A DNA stretch of 64,000 nucleotides, taken from an uncultured Bacteroidota bacterium. Its GTDB lineage: Bacteria; Bacteroidota; Bacteroidia; Bacteroidales; P3. A program made the position numbers and the translations under genes. Under the pieces are notes generated by a model. The model was not told where the DNA came from, searched no databases, and saw only the letters and a program-made list of their open reading frames with translations. Where the stretch lies: the NCBI GenBank assembly GCA_902762805.1, contig CACWPQ010000012.1:1-64000 (forward strand), written 5' to 3'. This document shows positions 26,867-35,315 of this stretch, piece after piece (positions within the stretch are counted from its first letter, which is position 1; every line of letters starts with the position of its first letter).

Positions 26867-29800
26867 CGTTCGTCTCGCATTACTTCAATCGTGCCGTTGG
26901 TGCGCACATGGCCATAGGGGCTCTTGGCCGAGAAGCGGAAGTAGTAGGTGCCGTCGGGACAGTTGCGGTCGTTGGGGTCCCAGAAGTCGCTCTCGCGACG
27001 TATGTTCTTCACGTGGTAGACCAGCGCGCCCCAGTGGTCGTAGATCCACAGCTCGTTCATCGGGTACATGCCGACCTCCAGCAGGTTCACCACGCGCCAC
27101 GTGTCGTTCGTCCCGTCGCCGTTGGGTGTCACTAGGTTCGGGAACTGGAGCCAGTCGTTGATGATCTCCACCTCGTGGGTGACGCTGTCGCGACAGTGGA
27201 GCGTGTCGCTCCACGGTAGGAGGTACGTGAGCTCGGCCACGAGTGTCACCGCATAGTTTCCGTAGATGTTCTCTTCGCTGTTGCCCCAGGTGTAGGTGGG
27301 GGCGAAGTCTTTGATGCTGTCCGTCCCGAAGCCGTCGGCGCGGCTGAAGCGCCACAGGTAGGCGTCGCTCGGCTCGCTGAGGTTGATCATCTCGGCCGTG
27401 GGGTGCGACATCACGGGGTTCTCGGGATTCCATGCAAATTCAGGCTTCGGCAATTCGAACACCCACACCGCCTGTTTCATCACCGCCGTGTCGCGGCAGC
27501 CGTAGGGGCTCGTGGCGACGAGCACGATGTCGTAGACGCCCGCGCTGTCGTAGGTGTATCCGTAGGTGGAGTCGGTCAGCATGCTGCCGTCGCCGGTATA
27601 CCACGTCCGGCTTTGCCCGTCCGACAGGTCGCGCAGGTACAGCCCGAAGGGACGGCATCCGGCCATCATCGTGTCGCTGCTCCACTGCTCGCCGTTGGTG
27701 CTGACCTCCATCTGCGCGCGGAAAGCGCTGTCGCGCAGTATCAGGCTGAGGTGGTGCACACTGTCGCAGTCCGCGCCCGTGAGCAGGCGCAGCGTCGTGT
27801 CGCCGTAGTGGTCGAAGGTCCATCTGCGCCACTCTATCGCCTCCCTGGGGCAGTAGTTGGCCGTGTCGTAGAATTCGTAGGTGGGGTTGACAACCACGTC
27901 GATTTCGGTAATCACCATGCAGCCGAGGTCGGTGTAGGCGGTGTCGAAACGGTGGGTGGTCTCGGTGAAGGCTTCCGTGCCGATCCACACCGTGTCGCCC
28001 GCACAGGCGCGGTGCCGCTCCAGCTTGCGCTCCGTGGCCACATAGTGGATGCTCACCGTCGTGTCCGCCACCATCCCCAGGCTGTCCATCAGCTGGATGA
28101 TGTAGCTCACCGTCGTGTCCCCCACGGCACCCGCCGGGGCGCTGAGCACGTAGGTCGAGTCGTTGACCTGCTCCACGCGGTCGCCCACCACATTCGAGCC
28201 CGTGATGATAATGTTGTCGGTGAACATGCGCGCGTCGAGCGAGAGCTCCCAGTCGAACACATAGCCGTTGTCGCCGCTGTAGCCGTCGATGACCTCGATG
28301 ACCCACGTGCCGTTCAGCGGGCAGCCGATCAGCGAGCTTAAACTCTCGTCCGGGTGGTAGAACTGGCTCTTGGCGGCCACATTGCTCGAGTCGATGCTGC
28401 CCTCGCTGTTGCTGATGTTGCCCTGCCGGTAGATGCGTCCGTCGCCGGCGGCGTAGGTGATGCCGGCCGTCGTGTTGTCGCTCCAGCAGTAGTTCCAGCC
28501 CGTGCCGGGTGCGTTGTCGGCGTGGGTCGAGTCGCATTTGTATTCCGTCGTGGAGTTGCCGCTGTTGGGGATGCCCAAGTTGGTTTGGCCGCCGACATTG
28601 CTGCCGCTGTGCCAGTTCCGTGCGTCCGTCGGGATGGTGTCGCGGCAGGGACTGCTGCTGCCGTTGAAGCGCATCAGGGTGGCCCGCGTCCCGTTCGGGC
28701 AGCGGAGGCCCACGTAGAGGTCGCCGATAAGGCTGTGCTCTATGTTGAGGCGCACGTACACAATCTCCTCCACCGAGCTAACCGTCTGCCCAGGCAGGAA
28801 GTTGTCGAATGTCACCGGCGAGCGGTAGGTGCAGGTGCCGTTGCAGGGCACGCCGTCAGGCAGGAACACCCGCCCGGGGTGCGAGAGCGTGGCCCGGTGG
28901 TCCACCACCACCACCTCGTTCGTCACCGCGTGCCCGATGCGCACCGTCTGCCTCTGTTCCATGCAGACCAGTGTGTCGATATTGATTTGCGAGAAGAGGC
29001 CGGCGAAGTTCGTATCGCGCATCCCCGTGAAGAGGGTCACGCTGTCCCATGCCGTGCAGCCCCCCTCGGTGGTGGCTTGCACATAGTAGGTGGCGCGGCC
29101 GCTGTCCACCGCCACGCGCAGGTGCGGGCCGCCCGGTAGGCCGCCAGTGATGCTCCCCAGTGTGGTCGACCACTGGAGCGCACATTCCACATCGCTGCTG
29201 GCCGTGATGTCGCTCGTCGTGCCGGCCGAGAGGTAGCGGTAGCCGCTGATGGTGAGCGTGGGCGTCCGCCGCACCACCAGCATCCGCGTCGCCTCGCCCT
29301 CGCAGCCGCTGGCGCTGTGCCGGGTCCGCATGCGCACCCACAGCGTGTCGCCCAGCGCGAAGGGCACCGCCACGCTGTCGCCGGCAGAGGTGCTTATGAT
29401 TGTGATACGCGGACTGCCGCTCATGGTGCTGTCGGTATAGAAATCCCACTCCGCATGGTCGCACTCCAGTGTGTCGGTCGGGCTGGCCACAAGGCTCTTG
29501 TCCACCACCTTGCCCGTCTCGTCGCAGCTCAGGCGCACTTCCATGGCGGGCTCGAGGCGCGTGTTGCAGAGGGTGAAATATTGCCGCACGGTGTAGGGCT
29601 TCGCGGGGTCCAGCGCCGACGCCATCTCGCAGCAGAAAGTCTGGCACGTCGCCGTCGAGTCGCAGTCCGTCGTGTCGCCCGCATCGGTCAGGCGCCGCGT
29701 GACGCGGAAGTCCGTGGGCTGCGCCGCGTAGTGGTTCGCCCCGCTGCCCGTCAGCGTGTCGGTCAGCGCGTGGAAAGCGTCCGGGCTGTAAGGCGCCCCC

Positions 29801-30723
29801 AGCTGCCCCCACATCGAGGCCATCCAGCGGTAGCCGGCCAGCCCCGCCGGCGCCGTCGCGCTGCCGCCGGAGCACATCAGCGTCGTCGTCATCGGCCGGC
29901 AGTCGCCCGCCACATAGGCATACGCCCAGTGGAATCCGTATTGGCACCCCGCCACCGCCACCTCGATGCGCACATCCTGATACAGCATCGCCGTGAGGTC
30001 GATGGCCGCCGTGGTCCAGTCCCTGTAGTACACCGTGCCCCCGCCGGCCACCTGCCACCCGTCGCTGCCGGGCACGATGCCCGACTGGCTCACCTTGTGG
30101 AACCAGGCCAGCGTGTCGCTCACCGTCTGCCACGTGCCGGCGTTGTCGCGCATCACGCGGACGTTGAACAGCGGATCCCTCGTAGCGTCGTTGTGCGACG
30201 GCTGCTGGACCACCAGCGCATAGTGCAGCAGCAGCAGCGCGTTGTCGGGCGTGACGCGCATCGTGTAGCTCAGTATCGAAGCGTTGACCGCCTCGCTCAC
30301 CGCTGCATTGCCAACGCGGATGCTGCTGCTGAAGCCCTCGGGCACGTAGGCAAGATTGCCGCCCGTGTTGGCGTCGGCGCCCGTCGCGTCGGTCATGATG
30401 GCGAAGCGCTGGGTCGGCAGCGGCAGGTTGCCCTCGTGGGTCAGCGCGCTGGTGGTCACCGTGTGCAGCGTCCCCGCCGCAAAATGGGTGCTCACGTTGG
30501 TCAGCCCCGTCTGCCCGCTCATCACGTCGGGCACCGCGTTGGCGCGCTGCCCCACCTGGCCGTTGTAGTAGTAGTTGGGATTGCCCGTGACGAAGCTCGT
30601 CGGATTGTGCCACCCCGGGCAGGCCGCCTCCTGGCTCCAGCCCCCTTGGGCGCGCACGTTTGTGCACCCCGCCACCTGAAGCAGCAGCAGGGTCATCAGT
30701 GTGATTATAGTGTGTTTGGTCAC
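26863..30723 (-). CDS. Very large exported protein with P-domain, PKD-like and gliding/T9SS C-terminal domain
   Basis: 1286 residues. The hydrophobic start has both a lipobox-like VAGC and a signal-peptidase I site (VRAQ), so anchoring is uncertain. The N-terminal ~550 residues are Ig/PKD-like and not assigned. A P-domain lies about 615-850 and closely matches that of the downstream paralogue (for example FLPDGVPCNG.CTYRSPVTF and NGTRATLMRFNGSSSPCRD). Then follow a PKD-like unit (GDGSMLTDSTYGYTYDSAGVYDIVLV) and a CHU_C C-terminus (FPNLVTPNGDGTND ... ELWIYDHWGALVYHV), quoted in parts. It heads a two-gene operon from the promoter at 30826. Adhesion or matrix roles are plausible but unproven. 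Confidence 0.83.
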   Translation of the reverse strand: MTKHTIITLMTLLLLQVAGCTNVRAQGGWSQEAACPGWHNPTSFVTGNPNYYYNGQVGQRANAVPDVMSGQTGLTNVSTHFAAGTLHTVTTSALTHEGNLPLPTQRFAIMTDATGADANTGGNLAYVPEGFSSSIRVGNAAVSEAVNASILSYTMRVTPDNALLLLHYALVVQQPSHNDATRDPLFNVRVMRDNAGTWQTVSDTLAWFHKVSQSGIVPGSDGWQVAGGGTVYYRDWTTAAIDLTAMLYQDVRIEVAVAGCQYGFHWAYAYVAGDCRPMTTTLMCSGGSATAPAGLAGYRWMASMWGQLGAPYSPDAFHALTDTLTGSGANHYAAQPTDFRVTRRLTDAGDTTDCDSTATCQTFCCEMASALDPAKPYTVRQYFTLCNTRLEPAMEVRLSCDETGKVVDKSLVASPTDTLECDHAEWDFYTDSTMSGSPRITIISTSAGDSVAVPFALGDTLWVRMRTRHSASGCEGEATRMLVVRRTPTLTISGYRYLSAGTTSDITASSDVECALQWSTTLGSITGGLPGGPHLRVAVDSGRATYYVQATTEGGCTAWDSVTLFTGMRDTNFAGLFSQINIDTLVCMEQRQTVRIGHAVTNEVVVVDHRATLSHPGRVFLPDGVPCNGTCTYRSPVTFDNFLPGQTVSSVEEIVYVRLNIEHSLIGDLYVGLRCPNGTRATLMRFNGSSSPCRDTIPTDARNWHSGSNVGGQTNLGIPNSGNSTTEYKCDSTHADNAPGTGWNYCWSDNTTAGITYAAGDGRIYRQGNISNSEGSIDSSNVAAKSQFYHPDESLSSLIGCPLNGTWVIEVIDGYSGDNGYVFDWELSLDARMFTDNIIITGSNVVGDRVEQVNDSTYVLSAPAGAVGDTTVSYIIQLMDSLGMVADTTVSIHYVATERKLERHRACAGDTVWIGTEAFTETTHRFDTAYTDLGCMVITEIDVVVNPTYEFYDTANYCPREAIEWRRWTFDHYGDTTLRLLTGADCDSVHHLSLILRDSAFRAQMEVSTNGEQWSSDTMMAGCRPFGLYLRDLSDGQSRTWYTGDGSMLTDSTYGYTYDSAGVYDIVLVATSPYGCRDTAVMKQAVWVFELPKPEFAWNPENPVMSHPTAEMINLSEPSDAYLWRFSRADGFGTDSIKDFAPTYTWGNSEENIYGNYAVTLVAELTYLLPWSDTLHCRDSVTHEVEIINDWLQFPNLVTPNGDGTNDTWRVVNLLEVGMYPMNELWIYDHWGALVYHVKNIRRESDFWDPNDRNCPDGTYYFRFSAKSPYGHVRTNGTIEVMRDER

Positions 30724-30825
30724 TTCCTTTGCAGTTTTAGTTTTCGGACAGAGGTCGGGTAATCCGTTTGTTTATAATTATTTACGCGCACATTCGCCTG
30801 CCAGCCCGACACTCTTTGCCAACCG

Positions 30826-30833
30826 CAAAGATA
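30826..30833 (-). promoter_or_regulatory. -7 box of the surface-protein operon promoter
   Basis: CAAAGATA on plus is TATCTTTG on minus, 103 bases upstream of the large gene's ATG, followed by GCGG. No obvious -33 box. Confidence 0.55.
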
Positions 30834-31102
30834 CAACTTTTTTCTGTGTATAATGTTAAATTTTATAAAAAGTTCCAATTTCCCCCCTCTTCTCACCCCC
30901 TTCCCCACCCATTCCAAAAGAGGGTACGAAGAGGGTAAAAAGAAGAGAAAAAGGGGAGCCCTATAGAGTACTGACTATCAGTCTGTTGCCTCCCTCCGGA
31001 TTACCCGTCCTGTCAGGAGTATGTAAGTTGCTGTATATCAACATTGTATATCAATTTCGCCTGTAATTTTCATTTTTTAATTTTTAATTCCTATTTTTTT
31101 CT
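30834..31102. other. Non-coding divergent spacer upstream of ftcD
   Basis: About 410 bases separate the surface-protein operon and ftcD. Apart from the two promoters it holds a purine-rich stretch with GAGGGTACGAAGAGGGTA near 30921-30938 and a short hairpin-like GACTATCAGTC segment. No protein-like frame and no clear operator. Confidence 0.4.
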
Positions 31103-31110
31103 TACTTTTG
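31103..31110 (+). promoter_or_regulatory. -7 box of the ftcD promoter
   Basis: TACTTTTG (TAnnTTTG) followed by CAG lies 25 bases before the ftcD ATG, so the leader would be very short. Confidence 0.6.
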
Positions 31111-31134
31111 CAGCAACATTTAATACTCACCAAT

Positions 31135-32832
31135 ATGAAGCAACTCATTGAATGCGTGCCTAATATAAGCGAAGGCCGCAACATGGATATCATCAATCAG
31201 GTCACTGCCGAGATTGAAAAGGTCGAAGGTGTCAAGCTCCTCGACGTAGATCCCGGTCAGACCACCAACCGCACCGTCATCACCTTCGTCGGTGAGCCCG
31301 AGCCCGTCCTCGAGGCCGCCTACCAGGTGGTCAAGAAAGCCTCCGAGCTCATCGACATGACGCAGCACCACGGCGCCCACCCGCGCCAGGGCGCCACCGA
31401 CGTCTGTCCCCTCATCCCCGTGGCCAACATCACCATGGACGAGGTGGTCCAGTACGCCCACAAGCTCGGCAAGCGCCTCGGCGAGGAGCTCGACATCCCC
31501 ATCTACTGCTACGAGAACGCCGCTTTCATCCCCGAACGCCGCAATCTCGCCTACTGCCGCACCGGCGAGTATGAATCCCTCTCTTCCCGCCTCGGCACCG
31601 AGCAGTGGAAGCCCGACTTCGGCCCCAACGCCTGGAACGACCACACCGCCCGCACCGGCGCCACACAGGTCGGCGCCCGCGACTTCCTCGTCGCCATCAA
31701 CTACAACCTCAACACCACCTCCACCCGTCGCGCCAACGCCATCGCATTCGACGTGCGTGAGAAGGGCCGTCCCGCCCGCGAGGGCGGCAAGCCCTCCGGA
31801 AAACCCCTCAAGGACGAGAACGGCAAGCCCGTCATGATCCCCGGCACCCTGAAGGGCACCAAGGCCATTGGCTGGTACATCGAAGACTACGGCATCGCCC
31901 AGGTCTCGATGAACATCACCTCCATCAAGGTCGCCCCCGTGCACCTCTGCTTCGACGAGGTGTGCCGCTGCGCCCAGAACCGCGGCCTGCGCGTTACCGG
32001 CTGCGAAATCGTCGGCCTCATCCCCAAGAGCGTCCTCATCGACGCCGGCCGCTACTACCTCGCCAAGCAGCAGCGCTCCCTCGGCGTCAGCGAGGACGAA
32101 ATCATGAAGGTGGCCGTCAAGAGCATGGGCCTCGACGACCTCAAACCCTTCGACCCCAAGGAGAAAGTCATCGAGTACCTCATCGAGGACCACAGCCGGA
32201 AGAAGCTCGTCGACCTCACCTGCCGCGGCTTCTGCGACGAGACGGCCTCCGAAAGCCCCGCCCCCGGCGGCGGCTCCGTCTCCGCCTACATGGGCGCCCT
32301 CGCCGCCTCACTCGGCACCATGGTGGCCAACCTCACCGGCGGCAAGGCCGCCTACGACGACGAGTGGGAGAAATTCTCCGACGTGGCCGTCAAGGGTCAG
32401 CAGCTCAAAGAGGAACTGCTCCACCTGGTGGATGAAGACACCGAGGCTTTCAACCGCATCATGAACGCCTTCGGCCTCCCGAAAAAGACCGACGAGGACA
32501 AGGCCGCACGCACCGCCGCCATCCAGGAGGCCACCCGCTACGCCACCGAGGTCCCCTTCCGCACCATGCAGCGCTCGCTCGAAGCCTTCGAGGTCTGCCG
32601 CGCCATGGTCGAGTGGGGCAACCCCAACTCCGTCACCGACGGCGGTGTCGGCGCCCTGGCCGCCCGCTCGGCCGTCATGGGTGCACACCTCAACGTCAAG
32701 ATCAACGCCTCCTCGCTCACCGACGAAGCCTTCAAGGCCGACATCCTCGCCCGCGCCGCCGCCATCGAGGCCGACGCCCTCAAGCAGGAAGCCGAGATAC
32801 TCCGCACCGTCAACGAAAAGATTGGACTCTAA
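31135..32832 (+). CDS. ftcD: Glutamate formimidoyltransferase / formimidoyl-THF cyclodeaminase fusion
   Basis: 565 residues from the ATG at 31135 (a TTG 27 bases earlier lies inside the promoter box and is rejected). The N-terminal ~300 residues are the formiminotransferase domain: MKQLIECVPNISEGRN, and the substrate motif HPRQGATDVCP with His82. The C-terminal ~200 residues are the cyclodeaminase: ESPAPGGGSVSAYMGALAASLG. The enzyme takes the formimino group from N-formimino-glutamate of histidine breakdown and yields methenyl-THF and ammonia. Other hut genes are not in the window. The fused form is common in Bacteroidetes. A 43-residue lipoprotein follows after 12 bases. Confidence 0.97.
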   Translation: MKQLIECVPNISEGRNMDIINQVTAEIEKVEGVKLLDVDPGQTTNRTVITFVGEPEPVLEAAYQVVKKASELIDMTQHHGAHPRQGATDVCPLIPVANITMDEVVQYAHKLGKRLGEELDIPIYCYENAAFIPERRNLAYCRTGEYESLSSRLGTEQWKPDFGPNAWNDHTARTGATQVGARDFLVAINYNLNTTSTRRANAIAFDVREKGRPAREGGKPSGKPLKDENGKPVMIPGTLKGTKAIGWYIEDYGIAQVSMNITSIKVAPVHLCFDEVCRCAQNRGLRVTGCEIVGLIPKSVLIDAGRYYLAKQQRSLGVSEDEIMKVAVKSMGLDDLKPFDPKEKVIEYLIEDHSRKKLVDLTCRGFCDETASESPAPGGGSVSAYMGALAASLGTMVANLTGGKAAYDDEWEKFSDVAVKGQQLKEELLHLVDEDTEAFNRIMNAFGLPKKTDEDKAARTAAIQEATRYATEVPFRTMQRSLEAFEVCRAMVEWGNPNSVTDGGVGALAARSAVMGAHLNVKINASSLTDEAFKADILARAAAIEADALKQEAEILRTVNEKIGL

Positions 32833-32844
32833 TACAACCACACA

Positions 32845-32976
32845 ATGAAAAAGAAAGCCCTCATGCTCCTGGCCGTAGCCGTGGTGACCCTCGTGGCCGC
32901 CAGCTGCACCCACCACACCTGCCCCGCCTACCGCGGCTCCGTGGTGATGGCCGACGACGCATCTTTCGCTGAATAA
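32845..32976 (+). CDS. Very small lipoprotein (43 residues)
   Basis: The frame reads MKKKALMLLAVAVVTLVAAS, then Cys21 and a short tail with two more Cys residues, CPAYRGSVVMADD. The Ala-Ala-Ser-Cys lipobox is good, so the product would be a lipid-anchored peptide of about 23 residues. The frame uses the same GC-rich codons as ftcD and lies between its stop and a strong terminator, which supports a real gene. No function is known to me; short lipoproteins with a CPAYRG-like tail occur in related bacteria, from memory only. Confidence 0.65.
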   Translation: MKKKALMLLAVAVVTLVAASCTHHTCPAYRGSVVMADDASFAE

Positions 32977-32994
32977 GCGACCAAGCAGACTTGC

Positions 32995-33048
32995 AAAAGC
33001 CTGCTGCAGGAAGTATCAATTTACATCCTGCAGTAGGCTTTTTGTTTC
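32995..33048 (+). terminator. Strong terminator after ftcD and small lipoprotein
   Basis: The arms AAAAGCCTGCTGCAGGA (32995-33011) and TCCTGCAGTAGGCTTTT (33026-33042) form a 17-bp stem with one mismatch, followed by a T run. It is symmetrical enough to serve both converging transcripts. Confidence 0.9.
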
Positions 33049-33075
33049 AATCAGAAAAATTGTGGAGGGGGGGAG

Positions 33076-33567
33076 TTACACCATCGCCACTATCACCACC
33101 ACCAGCAGGGCGATGCAGTAGACCACCTTCATCAGCGTGCCGCTCAGGAAGCCCACGAAGGCACCCCACGCCGCGCGCAGCGCCGGCTGGAAGTCCTGGT
33201 TCTTGATGTATTCGCCGATGAAGGCGCCGGCAAACGGCCAGAAGACCAGGCCGAAGAGGCCCGTAGGGCCGAAAGGCAGGCCGATGAAGGAGACGATGAG
33301 GCCGATGTTGCAGCCCCAGATGCCGTGCTTCGAGCCGCCGAAGCGCTTGGTGCTGACCGACGGCATGACGTAGTCGAACACCGTGATGACCACCGCCACG
33401 GCAGCCGTCACGACGAGCAGCGTGGTGCTCGTGCTGACCCACGGCGTGAAGCCCGCCAGCAGCAAGCCGATCCAGCTCAGCGGAGGCCCGGGCAGCCCCG
33501 GTGCCACCGACCCGATGATGCCCACCACGAGGCAGACAAATGCAATGATGATGAGGAATGTGTTCAT
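33076..33567 (-). CDS. DUF456 membrane protein
   Basis: 163 residues and strongly hydrophobic, with four to five helices: TFLIIIAFVCLVVGIIGSV, LSWIGLLLAGF, TLLVVTAAVAVVITVFDYV and the C-terminal VYCIALLVVVIVAMV. PGLPGPPLSWIG near residue 23 and a glycine-rich FGPTGLFGLVFWPFAGAFIGEY match the DUF456 family, whose role is unknown. It is divergent in order from ftcD (convergent ends) and follows the GNAT-HD gene on the same strand across a heptamer array. Confidence 0.88.
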   Translation of the reverse strand: MNTFLIIIAFVCLVVGIIGSVAPGLPGPPLSWIGLLLAGFTPWVSTSTTLLVVTAAVAVVITVFDYVMPSVSTKRFGGSKHGIWGCNIGLIVSFIGLPFGPTGLFGLVFWPFAGAFIGEYIKNQDFQPALRAAWGAFVGFLSGTLMKVVYCIALLVVVIVAMV

Positions 33568-33570
33568 GGT

Positions 33571-33612
33571 GATTTTGAATTTTGATTTATGAATTCTGAT
33601 TTTTGAGTTTAT
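33571..33612. repeat. Heptamer array at the GNAT-HD/DUF456 junction
   Basis: Six units (GATTTTG, AATTTTG, ATTTATG, AATTCTG, ATTTTTG, AGTTTAT) cover 42 bases. The stop of the GNAT-HD gene (33587-33589) and its last residues KLKNQNS are encoded by the array; DUF456 starts 4 bases after it. Confidence 0.85.
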
Positions 33613-34810
33613 TTTCGTTGGTCAGCGTGTCGAAGAGGCTGTCGAAGAGTGCGCGCAGGCGCCCCTCGTCGGCTATCAGCGCGCGCAGCTCGGCCAGCGG
33701 AGCCGCGTTGGGGCTCTCCTCGAGCCAAAGCTTGATGTAGCCGCCCTCGGCATACTTCTCGTGCAGGTGCTCCAGCGTGCGCTGCCAGTGCCCTTTGCGG
33801 TCGAGGGTGGGATAGTGGGATATCCCGTATTCCACCGTGCGGCGCACGATGGTCTCGGGTTCGATGTCGCGGTCCGCCTCGGCGACGATACAGCCCAGCA
33901 GCGACCTTGGCGCACGCGTGGCCGAGGCGCGGTGGTCCTCGGCGGCCTGGGCGATGATCTCCACCTCCTCCGCGCTGAACCAGCGGCGCAACTCCCTGTC
34001 TTCGCGTATGATGCGACCGGAATGCAGGTGGTGCTCCTCGCGACCGCAGCAGATGCCGATGTCGTGCATCGCCGCCGCAGCGTAGATTAAACGGGCCACT
34101 GGCCACTGACCACCAATCATCATCGCCCGCGCTATGACGCGCCGCACGTGGTCCGGCCTGTGGGCGGCGTCGTAGTCCTTGTGGCGCGGAAGTATCTCTT
34201 GTTCAACGTATTGCTTCAGGTCGGCCGGCACCTCGTCCCAGCGCCACCACTCGTAGGCGTCACGCGGCCCGCCGTCGGGCATGTAGATGATGCCGCAGTA
34301 GACAAATCCCTCTTTCTCAAGTATATGCCGCATCGGGCGGTTCAGCGCATGGGTGTCCACGCGCAGGTGCGTGCACGTATCTTTTATGTAGCGGAACACC
34401 GCCTCGGCCACGCCGCTCGTGCCCGGCATTGCCGCCACGCGGTGCAGCGTGCAGTAGGGCGTCCGCTCGTCGATCCAGCGCCCGTGGTCGATATATCCGT
34501 AGGTCGGCTCCTCGCCCGGCACCAGCGCAAAGGTGCCGATAGCAGTGGCCAGTGGCAACTGACCACTGACCACTGGCCACTGACCACTGACCACTGGCCA
34601 CTGACCACTGACCACTGGCCACTGACCACTGACCACTAAATACGCCACCCCCCGCCTCACGTCCTCTGCCACGTCAGCACGTGTCGGGTAGCCCACCCAC
34701 TGCGCGTGGTTGCCGTCCTGGCGCATCACCGTGCGCGAGTGGTCGAACATCTTCAGTATCAAGTCGATGTCCTGCTCGGTGGCCTTCCTTATGTCGTATT
34801 TTTTCTGCAT
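33587..34810 (-). CDS. GNAT acetyltransferase fused to an HD-domain hydrolase
   Basis: 407 residues. The N-terminal ~185 are GNAT-like (MQKKYDIRKATEQDIDLILKMFDHSR; later GVAEAVFRYIKDTC and YCGIIYMPDGGPRDAYEWWRWDEVP, quoted in parts). From about 195 comes an HD hydrolase domain with His in HRPDHVRRV, the HD pair in AAAMHDIGI, then AEDHRA and a later Asp in EADRDIEPE. Acetyl-acceptor and phosphohydrolase substrates are unknown. Two heptamer arrays are inserted in frame: 28 residues of VVSGQWP repeats in the GNAT part and GGQWPVA in the HD part. The C-terminus also comes from an array. It is divergent from the DedA-like gene. Confidence 0.82.
   Translation of the reverse strand: MQKKYDIRKATEQDIDLILKMFDHSRTVMRQDGNHAQWVGYPTRADVAEDVRRGVAYLVVSGQWPVVSGQWPVVSGQWPVVSGQLPLATAIGTFALVPGEEPTYGYIDHGRWIDERTPYCTLHRVAAMPGTSGVAEAVFRYIKDTCTHLRVDTHALNRPMRHILEKEGFVYCGIIYMPDGGPRDAYEWWRWDEVPADLKQYVEQEILPRHKDYDAAHRPDHVRRVIARAMMIGGQWPVARLIYAAAAMHDIGICCGREEHHLHSGRIIREDRELRRWFSAEEVEIIAQAAEDHRASATRAPRSLLGCIVAEADRDIEPETIVRRTVEYGISHYPTLDRKGHWQRTLEHLHEKYAEGGYIKLWLEESPNAAPLAELRALIADEGRLRALFDSLFDTLTNENKLKNQNS
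34094..34114. repeat. Three heptamers inserted in the HD domain
   Basis: GGCCACT, GGCCACT, GACCACC: 21 bases, exactly seven codons (GGQWPVA) between two helices of the HD domain. Confidence 0.8.
34554..34637. repeat. Twelve-unit heptamer array in the GNAT domain
   Basis: GGCAACT is followed by eleven units of GACCACT or GGCCACT in a regular 21-base superperiod (GACCACT, GACCACT, GGCCACT). The total is 84 bases, exactly 28 codons, encoding repeated VVSGQWP. Confidence 0.95.
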
Positions 34811-34834
34811 CTCTGACCTTTCACTGCAATTTTA

Positions 34835-34850
34835 GTGCCAACATTGGCAC
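34835..34850. promoter_or_regulatory. Perfect palindrome in a divergent promoter region
   Basis: GTGCCAA-CA-TTGGCAC lies in the 64-base spacer between the GNAT-HD gene and the DedA-like gene. Its size and symmetry suit a dimeric regulator, but no regulator gene is adjacent. Confidence 0.4.
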
Positions 34851-34874
34851 GAATATTGCAGACGCATAATTGTT

Positions 34875-35315
34875 ATGTTTGAACGACTCGGACTCTTCGG
34901 CCTTTTCCTGGCCTGCCTGCTCTCGGCCACCATCGTCCCCTTCTCGTCGGAGGCGATTGTGGCGGGTGCCTTGGCCGTTGGCTACCCGAGTTTCCTCATC
35001 GTTGTCGTCGCCACCCTCGGCAACACCACCGGCGGCATGATCAGCTTCTACATGGGCTGGCTCTGCAAGTGGGAGTGGCTCGAGCGCTGGTTCCACATCA
35101 AGCGCGAGAAGGTGGAGCGTTTCCGCTCGCACCTCGACCGCTACGGCGTCTGGGCAGCCCTCCTCACCTGGCTCCCCATCGTCGGCGACCCGCTGGCCAT
35201 CGCCATGGGCTTCATGCGCCTAAATCCCTGGTGGACAATGCTTATCATGTTCTGCGGCAAATTCCTCCGCTACCTTGCCACCACCTACCTCCTCGGCCTC
35301 ACCGGCTGGTTCTAA
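34875..35315 (+). CDS. DedA/YqaA-family small membrane protein
   Basis: 146 residues, three to four helices. The N-terminal LFGLFLACLLSATIVPFSSEAIVAGAL and GYPSFLIVVVATLGNTTGGMISFYMGW (quoted in parts), plus the loop TWLPIVGDPLAIAMGFMRL, match the YqaA branch of the DedA (SNARE-associated) superfamily. These proteins are linked to membrane lipid transport (polyprenyl-phosphate flipping in DedA relatives), but the YqaA branch is not characterised. Its 3' end overlaps the convergent DUF6266 frame by 96 bases. Confidence 0.87.
   Translation: MFERLGLFGLFLACLLSATIVPFSSEAIVAGALAVGYPSFLIVVVATLGNTTGGMISFYMGWLCKWEWLERWFHIKREKVERFRSHLDRYGVWAALLTWLPIVGDPLAIAMGFMRLNPWWTMLIMFCGKFLRYLATTYLLGLTGWF

Noticed and set aside
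34554..34637. Possible CRISPR array
   Set aside because: Units of 7 bases with no spacers, inside a coding frame, and no cas genes.
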